Made by a program: the position numbers and the translations under genes
Part shown: positions 17,337-25,814 of the stretch, piece by piece
Position numbering within the stretch: position 1 is the stretch's first letter
Layout of the letters: each line of letters begins with the position of its first letter
Assembly: GCA_020401865.1 (NCBI GenBank)
Contig: JADCAS010000005.1
Location: 1 to 64,000 of the forward strand
Length of the DNA: 64,000 nucleotides
DNA from: Phenylobacterium sp.
GTDB taxonomy: Bacteria > Pseudomonadota > Alphaproteobacteria > Caulobacterales > Caulobacteraceae
Direction: 5' to 3'
The notes under the pieces: model-generated
Seen by the model: the letters and a program-made list of their open reading frames with translations, nothing else
Told to the model about the DNA's origin: nothing
Databases searched by the model: none

Positions 17337-19061
17337 TCACTGAGCAGTGAGTGGTAACTGCAGTTTGGCGCTGCCCAGGAGCACGGAGCCGGAGAGCGGC
17401 GGAGAGAAGGACCGGTAGGCCGGGAACGAGGCCCCAGCGACCACCAGCCCCGGCGCGCTGCCGGCGTCGAAGGCGTAGGCCAGGGGTTCGAAGTTCACCT
17501 TCTTCGTCCCCGCCCCTGACAGTGCGACCACTGCCTCGCGCAGCAGTCGCACCTCGCCGTCGGGCCGGCGGTCGACCAGCTTGACCACGATGTCGCCCGC
17601 GCCAGCCTGCAGTACGGTCAGTTCGACATCGGCCGCGCCCAGCAACAGCCTGCCTGCAGGCAGCGAGGCGCCCTTCAGCTCCACAACGTCAGCGCGTTCC
17701 AGCAGCGGTCGCTGATCCAACATGCCGGCGGGGGCCCTCAGGTGGTTGCCGCCCAGGGTTGGAGTGGGAGCGGCGGGGTTGAGCGTCAATGCACGCTCCG
17801 GCGCCGCCAGCGTTGACACGACTGACGGTGCACTCGCCAAGGGCCACACGGGCGAACTGCGCAGAGGCCCGTCGGGCTGCCCTGCCAGGACATACTGAAC
17901 TCTCGGCCAGTTCTGGGCGCCGTTTGCATCGCCCTTCAGCCAGTGGTCGAACCAGAGGAACATCGGCTTGGTCGGCCACCGCTCGGGATCATCGATCTCG
18001 TAGTGAGTGCCATCCAGAACGATCAACTTCTGATCACCGCGGGCCGCCTGCATGCGTCCGAAGGACTTGAACGCGCTCTCCTGGAACAGATCGTGCCACA
18101 TTGATACGTGCAGAACCGGCGCGCGAATGCGGTCTGTCATGTCCAGTTCAGCGAGCGTTGCGGGGTTTCGACCTGCCGCCAGCAGGTCGGCCCAGCGCGG
18201 CTGCAACTGGCTGGCGATGGGAAAGTCCGGAACGATTGCGCGCGTCCACCAGCTTGACTGCGCCGGATCACCCGCCTCGAGCGCGTCGAACATCTCCCCG
18301 AGCGCAGCGCCGGCCTGGCCCTTCAGCTGGCCAATCTGCTGGGCGGTGAGGCCCAGCTTGGAGTCGTGGTCCTCGCTGTTGTCGAAGGACTGGCCCAGAA
18401 CAAAAGGCAACAGCGCTTCCCACTTGACGCGGCCTTCGGGAAAGATCACCCCGCCCAGAAAATCTGGCGAGGTGTTCTGTACAAACACCGCCTTGATCGA
18501 GGTCCGCCCGGAGGCGGCCGCCTGCAGCGAGACCACACCGCTCGCCGAGTCGCCGAAGACGCCGATCTTGCCGTTCGACCAGGGCTGCCGTTCGACCCAG
18601 CGGATCAGCGTCTCACCGTCGCGCACCTCGTCGCGGACGAACAGGCTGAAAACCCCGTCCGACGTGAATCGACCTCGCGTCACCTGGACCACCAGGGCGT
18701 AGCCGCGGTCGGTGGCCTCGGTCCAGCCCACATCCTCAGGTCGGGTCTCGATCTCGGCGTTCGCATGCTCTTCCGGGAAACCACCCACCGGCGTGATCGG
18801 TATCTCGTAGGGCGTTCGCATCACCAGGGTGGGAAAGGGTCCATTGCCCTGAGCGGGAAGATAGACATAGGTGGACAGGCGCGTGCCGTCGGCGCCGGGC
18901 ACCTTCAATTCGGCCACTCGGTGGCCGGCGACAGCCCGGCGAAACTCGCTCAGGCCGACGACAGCCAGTTCAGGGCCGGAACTGCCGCCGCCGCCGCCGC
19001 CTCCACCGCATGCAGCCAGCAGCGAAACACATAACAAGGTTACCCACTTCACGATCTTCAC
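17337..19061 (-). CDS. CocE/NonD-family hydrolase, lipoprotein
   Basis: 574 residues. The N terminus is a lipoprotein signal with lipobox LLAAC (Cys18) followed by a run of eight glycines, so the enzyme is probably tethered to a membrane and faces the periplasm or exterior. The X-Pro dipeptidyl-peptidase S15 domain has the nucleophile elbow GDSASG, an acid in the HVSMWHD stretch and a His in DGTHYE. A C-terminal jelly-roll domain (about 420-570) completes the CocE architecture. Known members hydrolyse peptides, acyl esters or glutaryl-acylase substrates; this one's substrate is unknown. It is a single-gene unit with a strong hairpin at its end and an odd repeat array upstream. Confidence 0.85.
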   Translation of the reverse strand: MKIVKWVTLLCVSLLAACGGGGGGGGSSGPELAVVGLSEFRRAVAGHRVAELKVPGADGTRLSTYVYLPAQGNGPFPTLVMRTPYEIPITPVGGFPEEHANAEIETRPEDVGWTEATDRGYALVVQVTRGRFTSDGVFSLFVRDEVRDGETLIRWVERQPWSNGKIGVFGDSASGVVSLQAAASGRTSIKAVFVQNTSPDFLGGVIFPEGRVKWEALLPFVLGQSFDNSEDHDSKLGLTAQQIGQLKGQAGAALGEMFDALEAGDPAQSSWWTRAIVPDFPIASQLQPRWADLLAAGRNPATLAELDMTDRIRAPVLHVSMWHDLFQESAFKSFGRMQAARGDQKLIVLDGTHYEIDDPERWPTKPMFLWFDHWLKGDANGAQNWPRVQYVLAGQPDGPLRSSPVWPLASAPSVVSTLAAPERALTLNPAAPTPTLGGNHLRAPAGMLDQRPLLERADVVELKGASLPAGRLLLGAADVELTVLQAGAGDIVVKLVDRRPDGEVRLLREAVVALSGAGTKKVNFEPLAYAFDAGSAPGLVVAGASFPAYRSFSPPLSGSVLLGSAKLQLPLTAQ

Positions 19062-19513
19062 GATTCAGCTCCTCAGTTCACAAAGGTGACTGGGTGGAGA
19101 TGATGATGTGCAGGGCAGGAGGACCCCAAGAGGATCGAGGCGGCCTTTGCATCAACGGCGGATCGACTGCACCAACGTCGAGGGGCGCCCCGCACCAACG
19201 GCGCGGGTTGTGCATCAACGGTCTTTAGGCCGTCTCGGCGCGACCAGTGGTCGGGCTGGGATCGACCGATTGCAGCTGCGATCGCTGTAGCCTGTCGTGG
19301 GCTGACAGCATGCTGTTGCTGGCCCAGTTCTCAGAGGCTTTCCCTTGGCGCAACAGGTCGATGCCCGCCATCTGAGCTGGCCGTCGCAGATCCCGGAGCG
19401 TCGGCAGGCGAAGGTTGACGGCGGCGTCCCGGGTGTACGCCAGCGCGCCGGGCCTGCTAGGGAGGATCAAGGACTGACCGGCCCCGGGTGGGCCTGATGC
19501 GAGGAGGACTCAC
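19062..19513. other. 450-bp intergenic region between two divergent secreted hydrolases
   Basis: The left half, upstream of the CocE-type gene, holds four copies of a GCAYCAACG motif. The right half has an 81-codon minus-strand frame (19225-19470) with mixed composition but no recognisable domain or ribosome site; I do not call it a gene. GAGGAGG just before 19514 is the ribosome site of the M24 peptidase gene. Confidence 0.5.
19149..19223. repeat. four spaced copies of GCAYCAACGKYS
   Basis: Copies begin at 19149, 19169, 19192 and 19212 (GCATCAACGGCG, GCACCAACGTCG, GCACCAACGGCG, GCATCAACGGTC). Start-to-start spacing is 20, 23 and 20 bp, close to two DNA helical turns, so all copies face roughly the same side. 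They lie 88-162 bp upstream of the CocE-type gene start. They could be an iteron-like protein-binding array or simple local duplication. Confidence 0.5.
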
Positions 19514-20887
19514 ATGCAGCGCAAACCCTTCCTGTCGGGCCTCGTCCTTGCGGCCTGGATGGCCCTGGCCGGGCCCGCCGCTGCGGCGCCCTACCGCCCG
19601 GACCAGGGCCGGGACTTCGCCTCGGCTGACCATCTTGATGTCCTGGCGGGTCCTGCGCGGGTCGAGGTGGAGAACCGGATCCTGGCGGACCGGCTCGATA
19701 CGCTTCTGCCGCGCCTGATGGCCGAGTCCGGCCTCGACATGTGGGTCGTCATCAACCGCGAGTACGCTGAGGACCCCGTCTATTTCACACTCGTCCCGCA
19801 GCCGTCCTTCGCCGCCCGCCGGACGACCATGCTGGTCTTCTTCCGCAAGGCCGACGGGACGGTGGAGCGCCTTTCCGTCAACCGTTACCCCTTGGGGGGG
19901 GCCTACACGGCGGCCTGGTCCGGAGGCGACCTGGACGCCCAGTGGAAGGCCCTGGCGGATGTGATCGTGAGCCGGAATCCCCAGCGCATCGGGATCAATG
20001 TGTCGCGGCACTGGCCCGTGGCGGATGGCCTGACGGCCGCCCTTCGGGACCGGCTGGTGGAGGTCCTGCCCGCCAGCTATGCGGAGCGTCTCACCCCGGC
20101 CGAGCCCCTGGTGATCCGTTGGCTGGAGACCCGCACTTCCGCCGAGATTGAGGTCTATCCCCAGGTCGTCGCCCTGGCCCGGGGCGTGATCTCTGAGGCC
20201 TTCAGCGAGCGGGTGATCACGCCGGGCGTCACCCGGACCGAGGATGTGGCCTGGTACATCCGCAGCCGCTTCGAGGGCCTGGGCCTGCCAGTCTGGTTCT
20301 TCCCGGACGTGAACCTGCAGAGGCGTGGGACGGCCTGCACTGCGGAGGGCGCCTTCTGCGGCGAGGAGGGGGTGATCCAGCGCGGGGATGTCCTCCACAC
20401 CGATGTGGGCATCTGCTACCTGAAGCTCTGCACGGACACCCAGGAAATGGGTTATGTCCTGCGCCTGGGCGAGACGGCGCCGCCGGCGGGGCTGCTTGCC
20501 GCGATGGAGGCGGGCAATCGCTGGCAGGACCTGCTGACCGCGAACTTCTCCACCGGCCGGACCGGCAACGAGGTGCTGGCCAGGGCGCTCGAGGCCTCCC
20601 GCAAGGCCGGCCTGAGGGCCAGCGTCTATAGCCATCCCCTCGGGTTCTTCGGTCATGCGCCTGGGCCGACCATTGGCATGTGGGACAACCAGGGGCGGAC
20701 GGCGGTGCAGGGCGACTGGCCCCTGCATGCGAACACCGGCTACGCCATCGAGGGGAACATCCGGCACGCGGTTGCGGAGTGGGGAGGACAGTTCGTCCAG
20801 ATGAAGCTGGAGCAGAGCGCCCTCTTTGACGGAGAGCGGGTGATCTACCTCGCGGGACGGCAGACGAGCTGGCATCTGGTGCGTTAA
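19514..20887 (+). CDS. secreted M24-family metallopeptidase (Xaa-Pro aminopeptidase-like)
   Basis: 457 residues. A signal peptide covers about residues 1-25 (ending AAAAP). A creatinase-type N-terminal domain is followed by the pita-bread catalytic domain. The expected metal ligands are visible in order: Asp in HTDVG, Asp in CTDTQ, His in GFFGHAPG, Glu in AIEGN and Glu in the MKLEQ strand. Enzymes of this family cleave Xaa-Pro bonds or act on related amides. The export signal and neighbouring catabolic genes suggest a role in using peptides. The ATG is well placed after GAGGAGG. Confidence 0.85.
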   Translation: MQRKPFLSGLVLAAWMALAGPAAAAPYRPDQGRDFASADHLDVLAGPARVEVENRILADRLDTLLPRLMAESGLDMWVVINREYAEDPVYFTLVPQPSFAARRTTMLVFFRKADGTVERLSVNRYPLGGAYTAAWSGGDLDAQWKALADVIVSRNPQRIGINVSRHWPVADGLTAALRDRLVEVLPASYAERLTPAEPLVIRWLETRTSAEIEVYPQVVALARGVISEAFSERVITPGVTRTEDVAWYIRSRFEGLGLPVWFFPDVNLQRRGTACTAEGAFCGEEGVIQRGDVLHTDVGICYLKLCTDTQEMGYVLRLGETAPPAGLLAAMEAGNRWQDLLTANFSTGRTGNEVLARALEASRKAGLRASVYSHPLGFFGHAPGPTIGMWDNQGRTAVQGDWPLHANTGYAIEGNIRHAVAEWGGQFVQMKLEQSALFDGERVIYLAGRQTSWHLVR

Positions 20888-20924
20888 GGCCGCGCCCCCC
20901 GGGATCTGCCGCCCCCGACGCCCG

Positions 20925-21356
20925 CTACCGCCGGAACTTGGTCGCCAGGATGATGGCGGAGTTGGTCCGCTCAACCCCCGGCATCAGGCCGATCCGGTCG
21001 ATGGCGGCGTCCAGCTCGGCCACGTTGGCGGCCAAGGCGATGGCGATCATATCGTACTCGCCGCTGACGGAATGCAGCTCGCGGACCTGGGGCAGGGCCC
21101 GGGCCGCCGCCTCCACCGCCCGGGACTCCCGGGGCGCCACCTTGATCAGGACATGGGCGCGGACCGCCCCGGCCTCGAAGTCTTCAGCGAGCCGAAGAGC
21201 GTAGCCCTGGATCACGCCCCTGCGCTCAAGGCGCTCCAGGCGCCCCTGCACGGTGGTGCGCGACCGGCCCACCCGCCGGGCGAGGTCCGCCGTGCTCTCC
21301 CGCGCGTTCTCCCGCAAGGCGGCCAGCAGGGCCTGGTCGATCTCATCGAGTTGCAT
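20925..21356 (-). CDS. Lrp/AsnC-family transcriptional regulator
   Basis: 143 residues from the second ATG at 21356, which has GAGGAAAG 9 bases upstream; an in-frame ATG at 21377 has none. An N-terminal helix-turn-helix (LDEIDQALLAALRENARESTADLARRVGRSRTTVQGRLERLE) precedes the RAM/AsnC ligand-binding domain (ALIKVAPRESRAVEAAARALPQV-type strand, then VSGEYDMIAI). Divergent from the saccharopine-dehydrogenase-like and aldehyde dehydrogenase genes, it is probably their lysine-responsive regulator. The intergenic space is about 120 bp. Confidence 0.9.
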   Translation of the reverse strand: MQLDEIDQALLAALRENARESTADLARRVGRSRTTVQGRLERLERRGVIQGYALRLAEDFEAGAVRAHVLIKVAPRESRAVEAAARALPQVRELHSVSGEYDMIAIALAANVAELDAAIDRIGLMPGVERTNSAIILATKFRR

Positions 21357-21476
21357 AACGCCGACTTTCCTCGTCATTACGCCGAAACAATCCCGGCGGA
21401 ACGTCTATCTGGACCTGTACACCGTCGGAGAACCGAGGCCCACTGAATCTGTTGCAGCGGCGCCGGAGGTCGGGTC

Positions 21477-22583
21477 ATGAAGCACGTGGCGATTGTCGGG
21501 GCGGGTAAAATTGGCGGGGTGATCGCCGATCTTCTCGCAGGGTCCGGGGACTACGACGTCGAAATCTTCGACGCCTCGGCGAGCAGCCTGGAACGACTGG
21601 TGACCCAGCGCCCGGTGCGCCGGCGCCTGATGGATGTCCGCAGCGAGGCCTTCCCGGAGGCCCTGCGGGGCGCCTTTGCCGTCCTGAACGCGGCGCCCTA
21701 CCACGCCACTACGGCGGTCGCCCGCGCCGCCCGTGCGGCCGGAGTGCACTACCTGGACCTGACCGAGGACGTGGCCAGCACGCGGGAGGTCAAGGCTCTG
21801 GCGGAGGGCGCCCCTTGCGCCTTCATCCCGCAATGCGGCCTGGCGCCCGGCTTCATCAGCATCGTCGCCCACGATCTGGCGTCTCAGTTCGACAGCCTGG
21901 AGGAGGTCCGTCTCCGGGTCGGCGCCCTGCCGCAGTTCCCCAGCAACACGCTGAACTACAACATCACCTGGAGCACGGACGGGGTCATCAACGAGTATTG
22001 CGAGCCGTGTGAAGCGATCGTCGATGGCCGCCTGCGCGAAACCCAGGCCCTGGAGGAGCGCGAGGAGTTCTCGCTGGATGGCGTCACCTATGAGGCCTTC
22101 AACACCTCGGGAGGGCTGGGGACCCTCTGCGAGACACTGGCCGGCCGGGTTCGAAACCTGAATTACCGCACCATCCGGTATCCGGGGCACGCCGCCATCA
22201 TGAAGACCCTGCTGCACGATCTGGGTCTGCGGGACCGCCGGGACGTGCTGAAGGACATCCTCGAGAACGCCGTGCCCTCGACCCTGCAGGACGTTGTCGT
22301 GATCTTCGTCACGGTCAGCGGCCGCAAGCACGACGCCCTGGTGCAGGTGAGCTACGCCAACAAGGTCTACGCCGCCCCGGTGGCGGGTGTGCTGCGCAGC
22401 GGCATCCAGATCACCACCGCCTCCGCCATCTGCGCGGTTCTGGACATGCTGGCGTCAGGCGACCTTCCCCGGAAGGGATTCGTGCGGCAGGAGCAGATCG
22501 CGCTGCCGGCCTTCCTGGCCAACCGTTTCGGCCGGAACTACGCCGCAGAAGCCTCCGGGCCGGTTGGCGCCCGGGTGGCCTGA
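21477..22583 (+). CDS. saccharopine dehydrogenase-family oxidoreductase, probable L-lysine 6-dehydrogenase
   Basis: 368 residues. It opens with a Rossmann dinucleotide fold (MKHVAIVGAGKIGGVIADLL) and has the CGLAPGFISIVAHDL stretch typical of saccharopine-dehydrogenase-like and lysine 6-dehydrogenase enzymes. The latter oxidatively deaminate lysine to aminoadipate semialdehyde using NAD. The proposed specificity comes from context: the next gene encodes an ALDH7-type enzyme that would oxidise exactly this product, and a divergent Lrp regulator precedes it. It could alternatively be a saccharopine or carboxynorspermidine-type dehydrogenase. GGAGG lies just upstream of the ATG. Confidence 0.78.
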   Translation: MKHVAIVGAGKIGGVIADLLAGSGDYDVEIFDASASSLERLVTQRPVRRRLMDVRSEAFPEALRGAFAVLNAAPYHATTAVARAARAAGVHYLDLTEDVASTREVKALAEGAPCAFIPQCGLAPGFISIVAHDLASQFDSLEEVRLRVGALPQFPSNTLNYNITWSTDGVINEYCEPCEAIVDGRLRETQALEEREEFSLDGVTYEAFNTSGGLGTLCETLAGRVRNLNYRTIRYPGHAAIMKTLLHDLGLRDRRDVLKDILENAVPSTLQDVVVIFVTVSGRKHDALVQVSYANKVYAAPVAGVLRSGIQITTASAICAVLDMLASGDLPRKGFVRQEQIALPAFLANRFGRNYAAEASGPVGARVA

Positions 22584-22612
22584 GCCCGATCGCACACAGG
22601 GGAGACAGACGC

Positions 22613-24130
22613 ATGACTCGCCAACCCATCGGGGCCGCAGAGGAGGCCAGGGCCCTTCTTGACGCACTTGGCGTTCCCGCGGCGGCCTTGTCGGGCGGCG
22701 ATCGGATCGCCCGCACCCCTGTGACCGGTGAGGAGATCGCCAGGCCTGTCGAAACGTCGCCTGAGGCCGCCGTCCTGGGGATTGACCGGGCGCACAGGGC
22801 CTTCCTGGCCTGGCGGAAGGTCCCGGCGCCCCGTCGCGGCGAGCTGGTCCGTCTGTTCGGCGAGGAATTGAGGATGGCGAAGGCGGACCTTGGCCGTCTG
22901 GTGACCCTGGAGGCGGGAAAGATCACATCCGAGGGCCTTGGCGAGGTCCAGGAGATGATCGATATCTGCGACTTCGCCGCCGGCCTTTCTCGCCAGCTCT
23001 ATGGCCTCACCCTGGCCACCGAGCGCCCCGATCACCGGATGATGGAGACCTGGCACCCGCTGGGCGTGGTGGGCGTGATCTCCGCCTTCAACTTCCCCGT
23101 AGCCGTCTGGGCCTGGAACGCGGCCCTGGCTTTCGTCTGCGGCGACTCCGTGGTCTGGAAGCCCTCGGAGAAGACCCCGCTCACGGCCCTGGCCGTGCAG
23201 GCCCTGTTCGAGCGGGCGGCGGCCCGGTTCGGCCCGGACGCCCCGCCGGATCTGTCGGTCCTGCTGCTGGGGGGCGCCGAGGTGGGCGAGGTGCTGGTGG
23301 ATCATCCCCGCGTCCCGCTCGTCTCGGCAACGGGCTCCACGGCCATGGGACGCAAGGTGGCGCCCCGGCTGGCGGCCCGCTTCGCCCGGGCCCTTCTCGA
23401 GTTGGGTGGAAACAACGCCGCCATCCTGACGCCCAGCGCTGACCTGGATCTCGCCATCCGGGCCGTGGCCTTCTCGGCGATGGGCACGGCGGGGCAGAGG
23501 TGCACCACGCTCCGCCGGCTCTTCGTTCATGAGGCGGTGTATGATGAAGTCGTTGCGCGCCTGAGGGCTGTCTATGCCCGCGTAACGGTAGGCGACCCCC
23601 GAGAGGACGGCGTCCTGGTGGGCCCGCTCATCGATCCCGCCGCCCGCTCGGCGATGTCGGCGGCGCTTGGCGAGGCCGCTGCGGCCGGGGGGAGGGTGTA
23701 TGGCGGCGAGGGGGTCGACCGTCCCGGGGCCTATGTCCGCCCGGCCCTGGTGGAGATGCCGGGCCAGTCCCCGATCGTCCTCAGAGAGACATTCGCCCCG
23801 ATCCTTTACGTGATGAAGTACCAGGACCTGGAGGCCGCCATCGCCGCCCAGAACGCCGCGCCCCAGGGCCTGTCCTCCTCGATCTTCACCCGGGATCTCC
23901 AGGAGGCGGAGCGCTTCCTGTCGCCTGAGGGCTCGGACTGCGGCATCGCCAACGTCAACATCGGGCCGTCCGGGGCTGAGATCGGCGGCGCCTTCGGAGG
24001 CGAGAAGGAAACCGGCGGCGGACGGGAGTCCGGGTCGGACAGCTGGAAGGCCTACATGCGCAGGGCGACCAATACGATCAACTATGGCTCGGCCCTGCCG
24101 CTGGCCCAGGGGGTGAGCTTCGACGTCTAA
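22613..24130 (+). CDS. ALDH7-type aldehyde dehydrogenase, probable L-aminoadipate-semialdehyde (P6C) dehydrogenase
   Basis: 505 residues. Conserved features are the cofactor-binding FNFPVAVWAWN and WKPSEKTPL, the general base in LELGGNNAAI, the nucleophile in GTAGQRCTTLRR, and ETFAPILYVMKY. The FNFPVAVWAWN/GQRCTTLRR combination is that of antiquitin-like ALDH7 enzymes, which oxidise aminoadipate-6-semialdehyde (in equilibrium with piperideine-6-carboxylate) to aminoadipate. It lies 29 bp after the lysine-dehydrogenase-like gene with its own GGGGAG ribosome site. Together the two would turn lysine into aminoadipate. Confidence 0.88.
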   Translation: MTRQPIGAAEEARALLDALGVPAAALSGGDRIARTPVTGEEIARPVETSPEAAVLGIDRAHRAFLAWRKVPAPRRGELVRLFGEELRMAKADLGRLVTLEAGKITSEGLGEVQEMIDICDFAAGLSRQLYGLTLATERPDHRMMETWHPLGVVGVISAFNFPVAVWAWNAALAFVCGDSVVWKPSEKTPLTALAVQALFERAAARFGPDAPPDLSVLLLGGAEVGEVLVDHPRVPLVSATGSTAMGRKVAPRLAARFARALLELGGNNAAILTPSADLDLAIRAVAFSAMGTAGQRCTTLRRLFVHEAVYDEVVARLRAVYARVTVGDPREDGVLVGPLIDPAARSAMSAALGEAAAAGGRVYGGEGVDRPGAYVRPALVEMPGQSPIVLRETFAPILYVMKYQDLEAAIAAQNAAPQGLSSSIFTRDLQEAERFLSPEGSDCGIANVNIGPSGAEIGGAFGGEKETGGGRESGSDSWKAYMRRATNTINYGSALPLAQGVSFDV

Positions 24131-24238
24131 GAACCGGGGCGAAGAGGCTTCCAATCTGGCCGTCACCAGGTGGCCCGTGCTTTCCTGCGCCCCTCACAGC
24201 GCCGGACCGTACACGGCGCCTCGGAGACGGTCAGGGTG

Positions 24239-24562
24239 ATGTCTATCGACGCGCTATGGTTTCCCGGAGCCGGTGGCGAGCCTCCGCCCAGGGCGCCTTC
24301 GCGACTGGAAGCGGCGATTGCCCGTCGTCTCAGGGTCTCCTTCTCCTACAGCGACCAATCGGGTTTCTCTTCACGCCGCCGGGTGCGTCCTCTCCAGCTG
24401 GTTTCGAGTCGGAACGGAGTGCACCTGATCGCCTGGTGTGAGCTTCGCCGGGACATGAGGACGTTCCGCCTGGACAGGATGGGCGCCGTACGTCCGGGTT
24501 CGCGGTTTCTCGTTCCACGTGGATGGGGGCTTGAGGGCGGCCCTGGAGTCGACCGGGTCTGA
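24239..24562 (+). CDS. standalone WYL-domain protein
   Basis: About 107 residues from the ATG at 24239. The core (RLEAAIARRLRVSFSYSD..., then RRVRPLQLVSS, HLIAWCELR and MRTFRLDRM) follows the WYL-domain pattern: first strand, R-x-V-x-P turn, V/I-A-W-C strand and the R-x-F-R-L-D-R end. WYL domains bind ligands or nucleic acid and are normally joined to an N-terminal helix-turn-helix. Here there is no such domain, only about 20 residues of leader. A GTG at 24170 could extend it, without added homology. Overlap or coupling with neighbours is absent. It could be a functional small regulator or the tail of a lost DeoR/YafY-type gene. Confidence 0.6.
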   Translation: MSIDALWFPGAGGEPPPRAPSRLEAAIARRLRVSFSYSDQSGFSSRRRVRPLQLVSSRNGVHLIAWCELRRDMRTFRLDRMGAVRPGSRFLVPRGWGLEGGPGVDRV

Positions 24563-24567
24563 CGCCG

Positions 24568-25671
24568 TCAGCCGTCCGTGCTCAACTGGAGCGCCGCCCT
24601 CGCCATCATCTGGAAGACGGCGGAGCGCTTGTCGATCTGGTTCACAGTTCCCGCCAGGTAGAGGCCGCTGGCCGGGCTGTGGAATGTTACCGCGCCGGAC
24701 AGGCCGGAATGGCCGATCAGCGGCGCCAGCTTGCGGAACCCAGTCATGGCGGCCGGTAGCTGGAAGCGCATCATGCCGGTCCCGTACTCCAGCGGGAAGA
24801 ACATGGGCCGGAAGTCCTGGAGGGCGTCGATCCGTGTCCTGTCGAACAGGGCGCCCTCGAAGACGCCACGGAGGAAGACCAGGGCCTCCCGGGCTGTAGT
24901 GACGACACCGCCGTCCGCCTGCGAAAAGACCATGGCGTTCGGGATCCTGAGATCCCTGTCCCGGAAGCGGAGCGGCCTGGGCCGCATGTCGGCGGGGTCC
25001 GAGTAGATCCATGTGCGCTGGAGCCCCAGGGGCTCTGAAATCCGTCGCTCGAAGACCCTGGCGAAGGGCGATCCGTCCACCTGCTCGATGACCTTGCCGA
25101 GGATCTGGTAGTTCGAGTCCGAATAGTGGGCGCGGTCCAGGCTTCCTGGCGCGGCGCGGGCTCCCAGGCGCCGGGTGATCTCCATCGCCTCGGGAAAGGT
25201 CAGGGCCCGGTCCTTGCCCTTGGTCAGGTCGGCGAAGAGCCCGGTCTTGGCGTTGTCTGGCTCAAAGAAGTCCGCGAGGCCGCTGGTATGGGACATGAGA
25301 TGGCGGAGGGTGATGGCGTCGGTTCGGTCCTCGCCGCCAAAGCGGTTGAGCTGAGCGGTCTCGGGGCCGGGCAGAAGCTTTCGGAACGGGGAGTCCAGAT
25401 CGATCCGGCCCTCCTGGACCATCTGCAACAGAATGGCGGTCACATAGAGCTTGGTTGTCGACGCCGCGAAGTAGGGGGTGTCGACCCCAAGATCGCCCCG
25501 GGCCGCTTCAAAGGTCTGGCTGTCCCGCGTGCGGTAGGCAACCAGGACCCCGCCAGGATGAAAGGTCGTCTCGGGCAGGAGGCCGGCCAGGCTGGGCGCC
25601 GGGGCGGCGCAGGCCGCTGTTGGAAGGAGAAGGCCTGTGGCGGCCAGGAAGTGCCGACGAATGACAGACAT
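24568..25671 (-). CDS. serine hydrolase of the beta-lactamase/penicillin-binding (class C-like) family, exported
   Basis: 367 residues from the ATG at 25671 (GAGG 9 bases upstream); the ORF can be extended to 25704. A signal sequence with a possible lipobox or Tat-like start (MSVIRRHFLAATGLLLPTAACA) precedes the catalytic domain. Active-site motifs are SxxK (STTK), YxN (YSDSNY, of the YSN type) and a C-terminal HSG motif (GHSGLSG). The family includes esterases, D-aminopeptidases and class C lactamases; no basis to assign beta-lactam hydrolysis. It is divergent from the MarR-MATE operon. Confidence 0.82.
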   Translation of the reverse strand: MSVIRRHFLAATGLLLPTAACAAPAPSLAGLLPETTFHPGGVLVAYRTRDSQTFEAARGDLGVDTPYFAASTTKLYVTAILLQMVQEGRIDLDSPFRKLLPGPETAQLNRFGGEDRTDAITLRHLMSHTSGLADFFEPDNAKTGLFADLTKGKDRALTFPEAMEITRRLGARAAPGSLDRAHYSDSNYQILGKVIEQVDGSPFARVFERRISEPLGLQRTWIYSDPADMRPRPLRFRDRDLRIPNAMVFSQADGGVVTTAREALVFLRGVFEGALFDRTRIDALQDFRPMFFPLEYGTGMMRFQLPAAMTGFRKLAPLIGHSGLSGAVTFHSPASGLYLAGTVNQIDKRSAVFQMMARAALQLSTDG

Positions 25672-25771
25672 GGGGAGAGCCTCGACGCCATGATCATGAA
25701 CCATTTACGCCGTAAAGATAACCGAAGGGCCAGGGGTCTGTCAATCAGCGCCAAGGGATGACGGGACGGCG

Positions 25772-25799
25772 TTGACCTGGACCAGATGTCCCCGATAAC
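25772..25799 (+). promoter_or_regulatory. promoter of the marR-MATE operon
   Basis: TTGACC (25772-25777) and GATAAC (25794-25799) are separated by 16 bp and resemble sigma-70 -35 and -10 elements. The predicted transcription start is only about 10 bp before the ATG at 25815, so the mRNA would be almost leaderless, and indeed no Shine-Dalgarno sequence precedes that ATG. Confidence 0.45.
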
Positions 25800-25811
25800 G
25801 TGTAATTACAC
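25800..25811. promoter_or_regulatory. palindromic operator, probable MarR autoregulation site
   Basis: GTGTAATTACAC is a perfect 12-bp palindrome placed directly after the -10 element and 3 bp before the MarR start codon. MarR proteins bind AT-rich palindromes of this size and place, so autorepression of the marR-MATE operon is the simplest reading. Confidence 0.6.
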
Positions 25812-25814
25812 ATA

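Noticed and set aside
19225..19470. An 81-codon minus-strand frame between the CocE-type and M24 genes
   Set aside because: It has a fairly normal composition but no ribosome site, no known domain and no partner; not strong enough to call.
19457..20974. A 505-codon minus-strand open frame opposite the M24 peptidase gene
   Set aside because: It is a mirror frame of a well-supported gene in GC-rich DNA; its sequence is rich in Arg, Gly, His and Pro with no domain, and the plus-strand gene has a signal peptide, metal ligands and a ribosome site.
24239..24562. The WYL protein as part of a phage-defence island
   Set aside because: No restriction, CBASS, BREX, toxin-antitoxin or other defence genes lie nearby; neighbours are metabolic.
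24568..25671. The serine hydrolase as an antibiotic-resistance beta-lactamase
   Set aside because: SxxK, YSN and HSG motifs define a broad superfamily of esterases and peptidases; nothing in the sequence or context supports beta-lactam hydrolysis.
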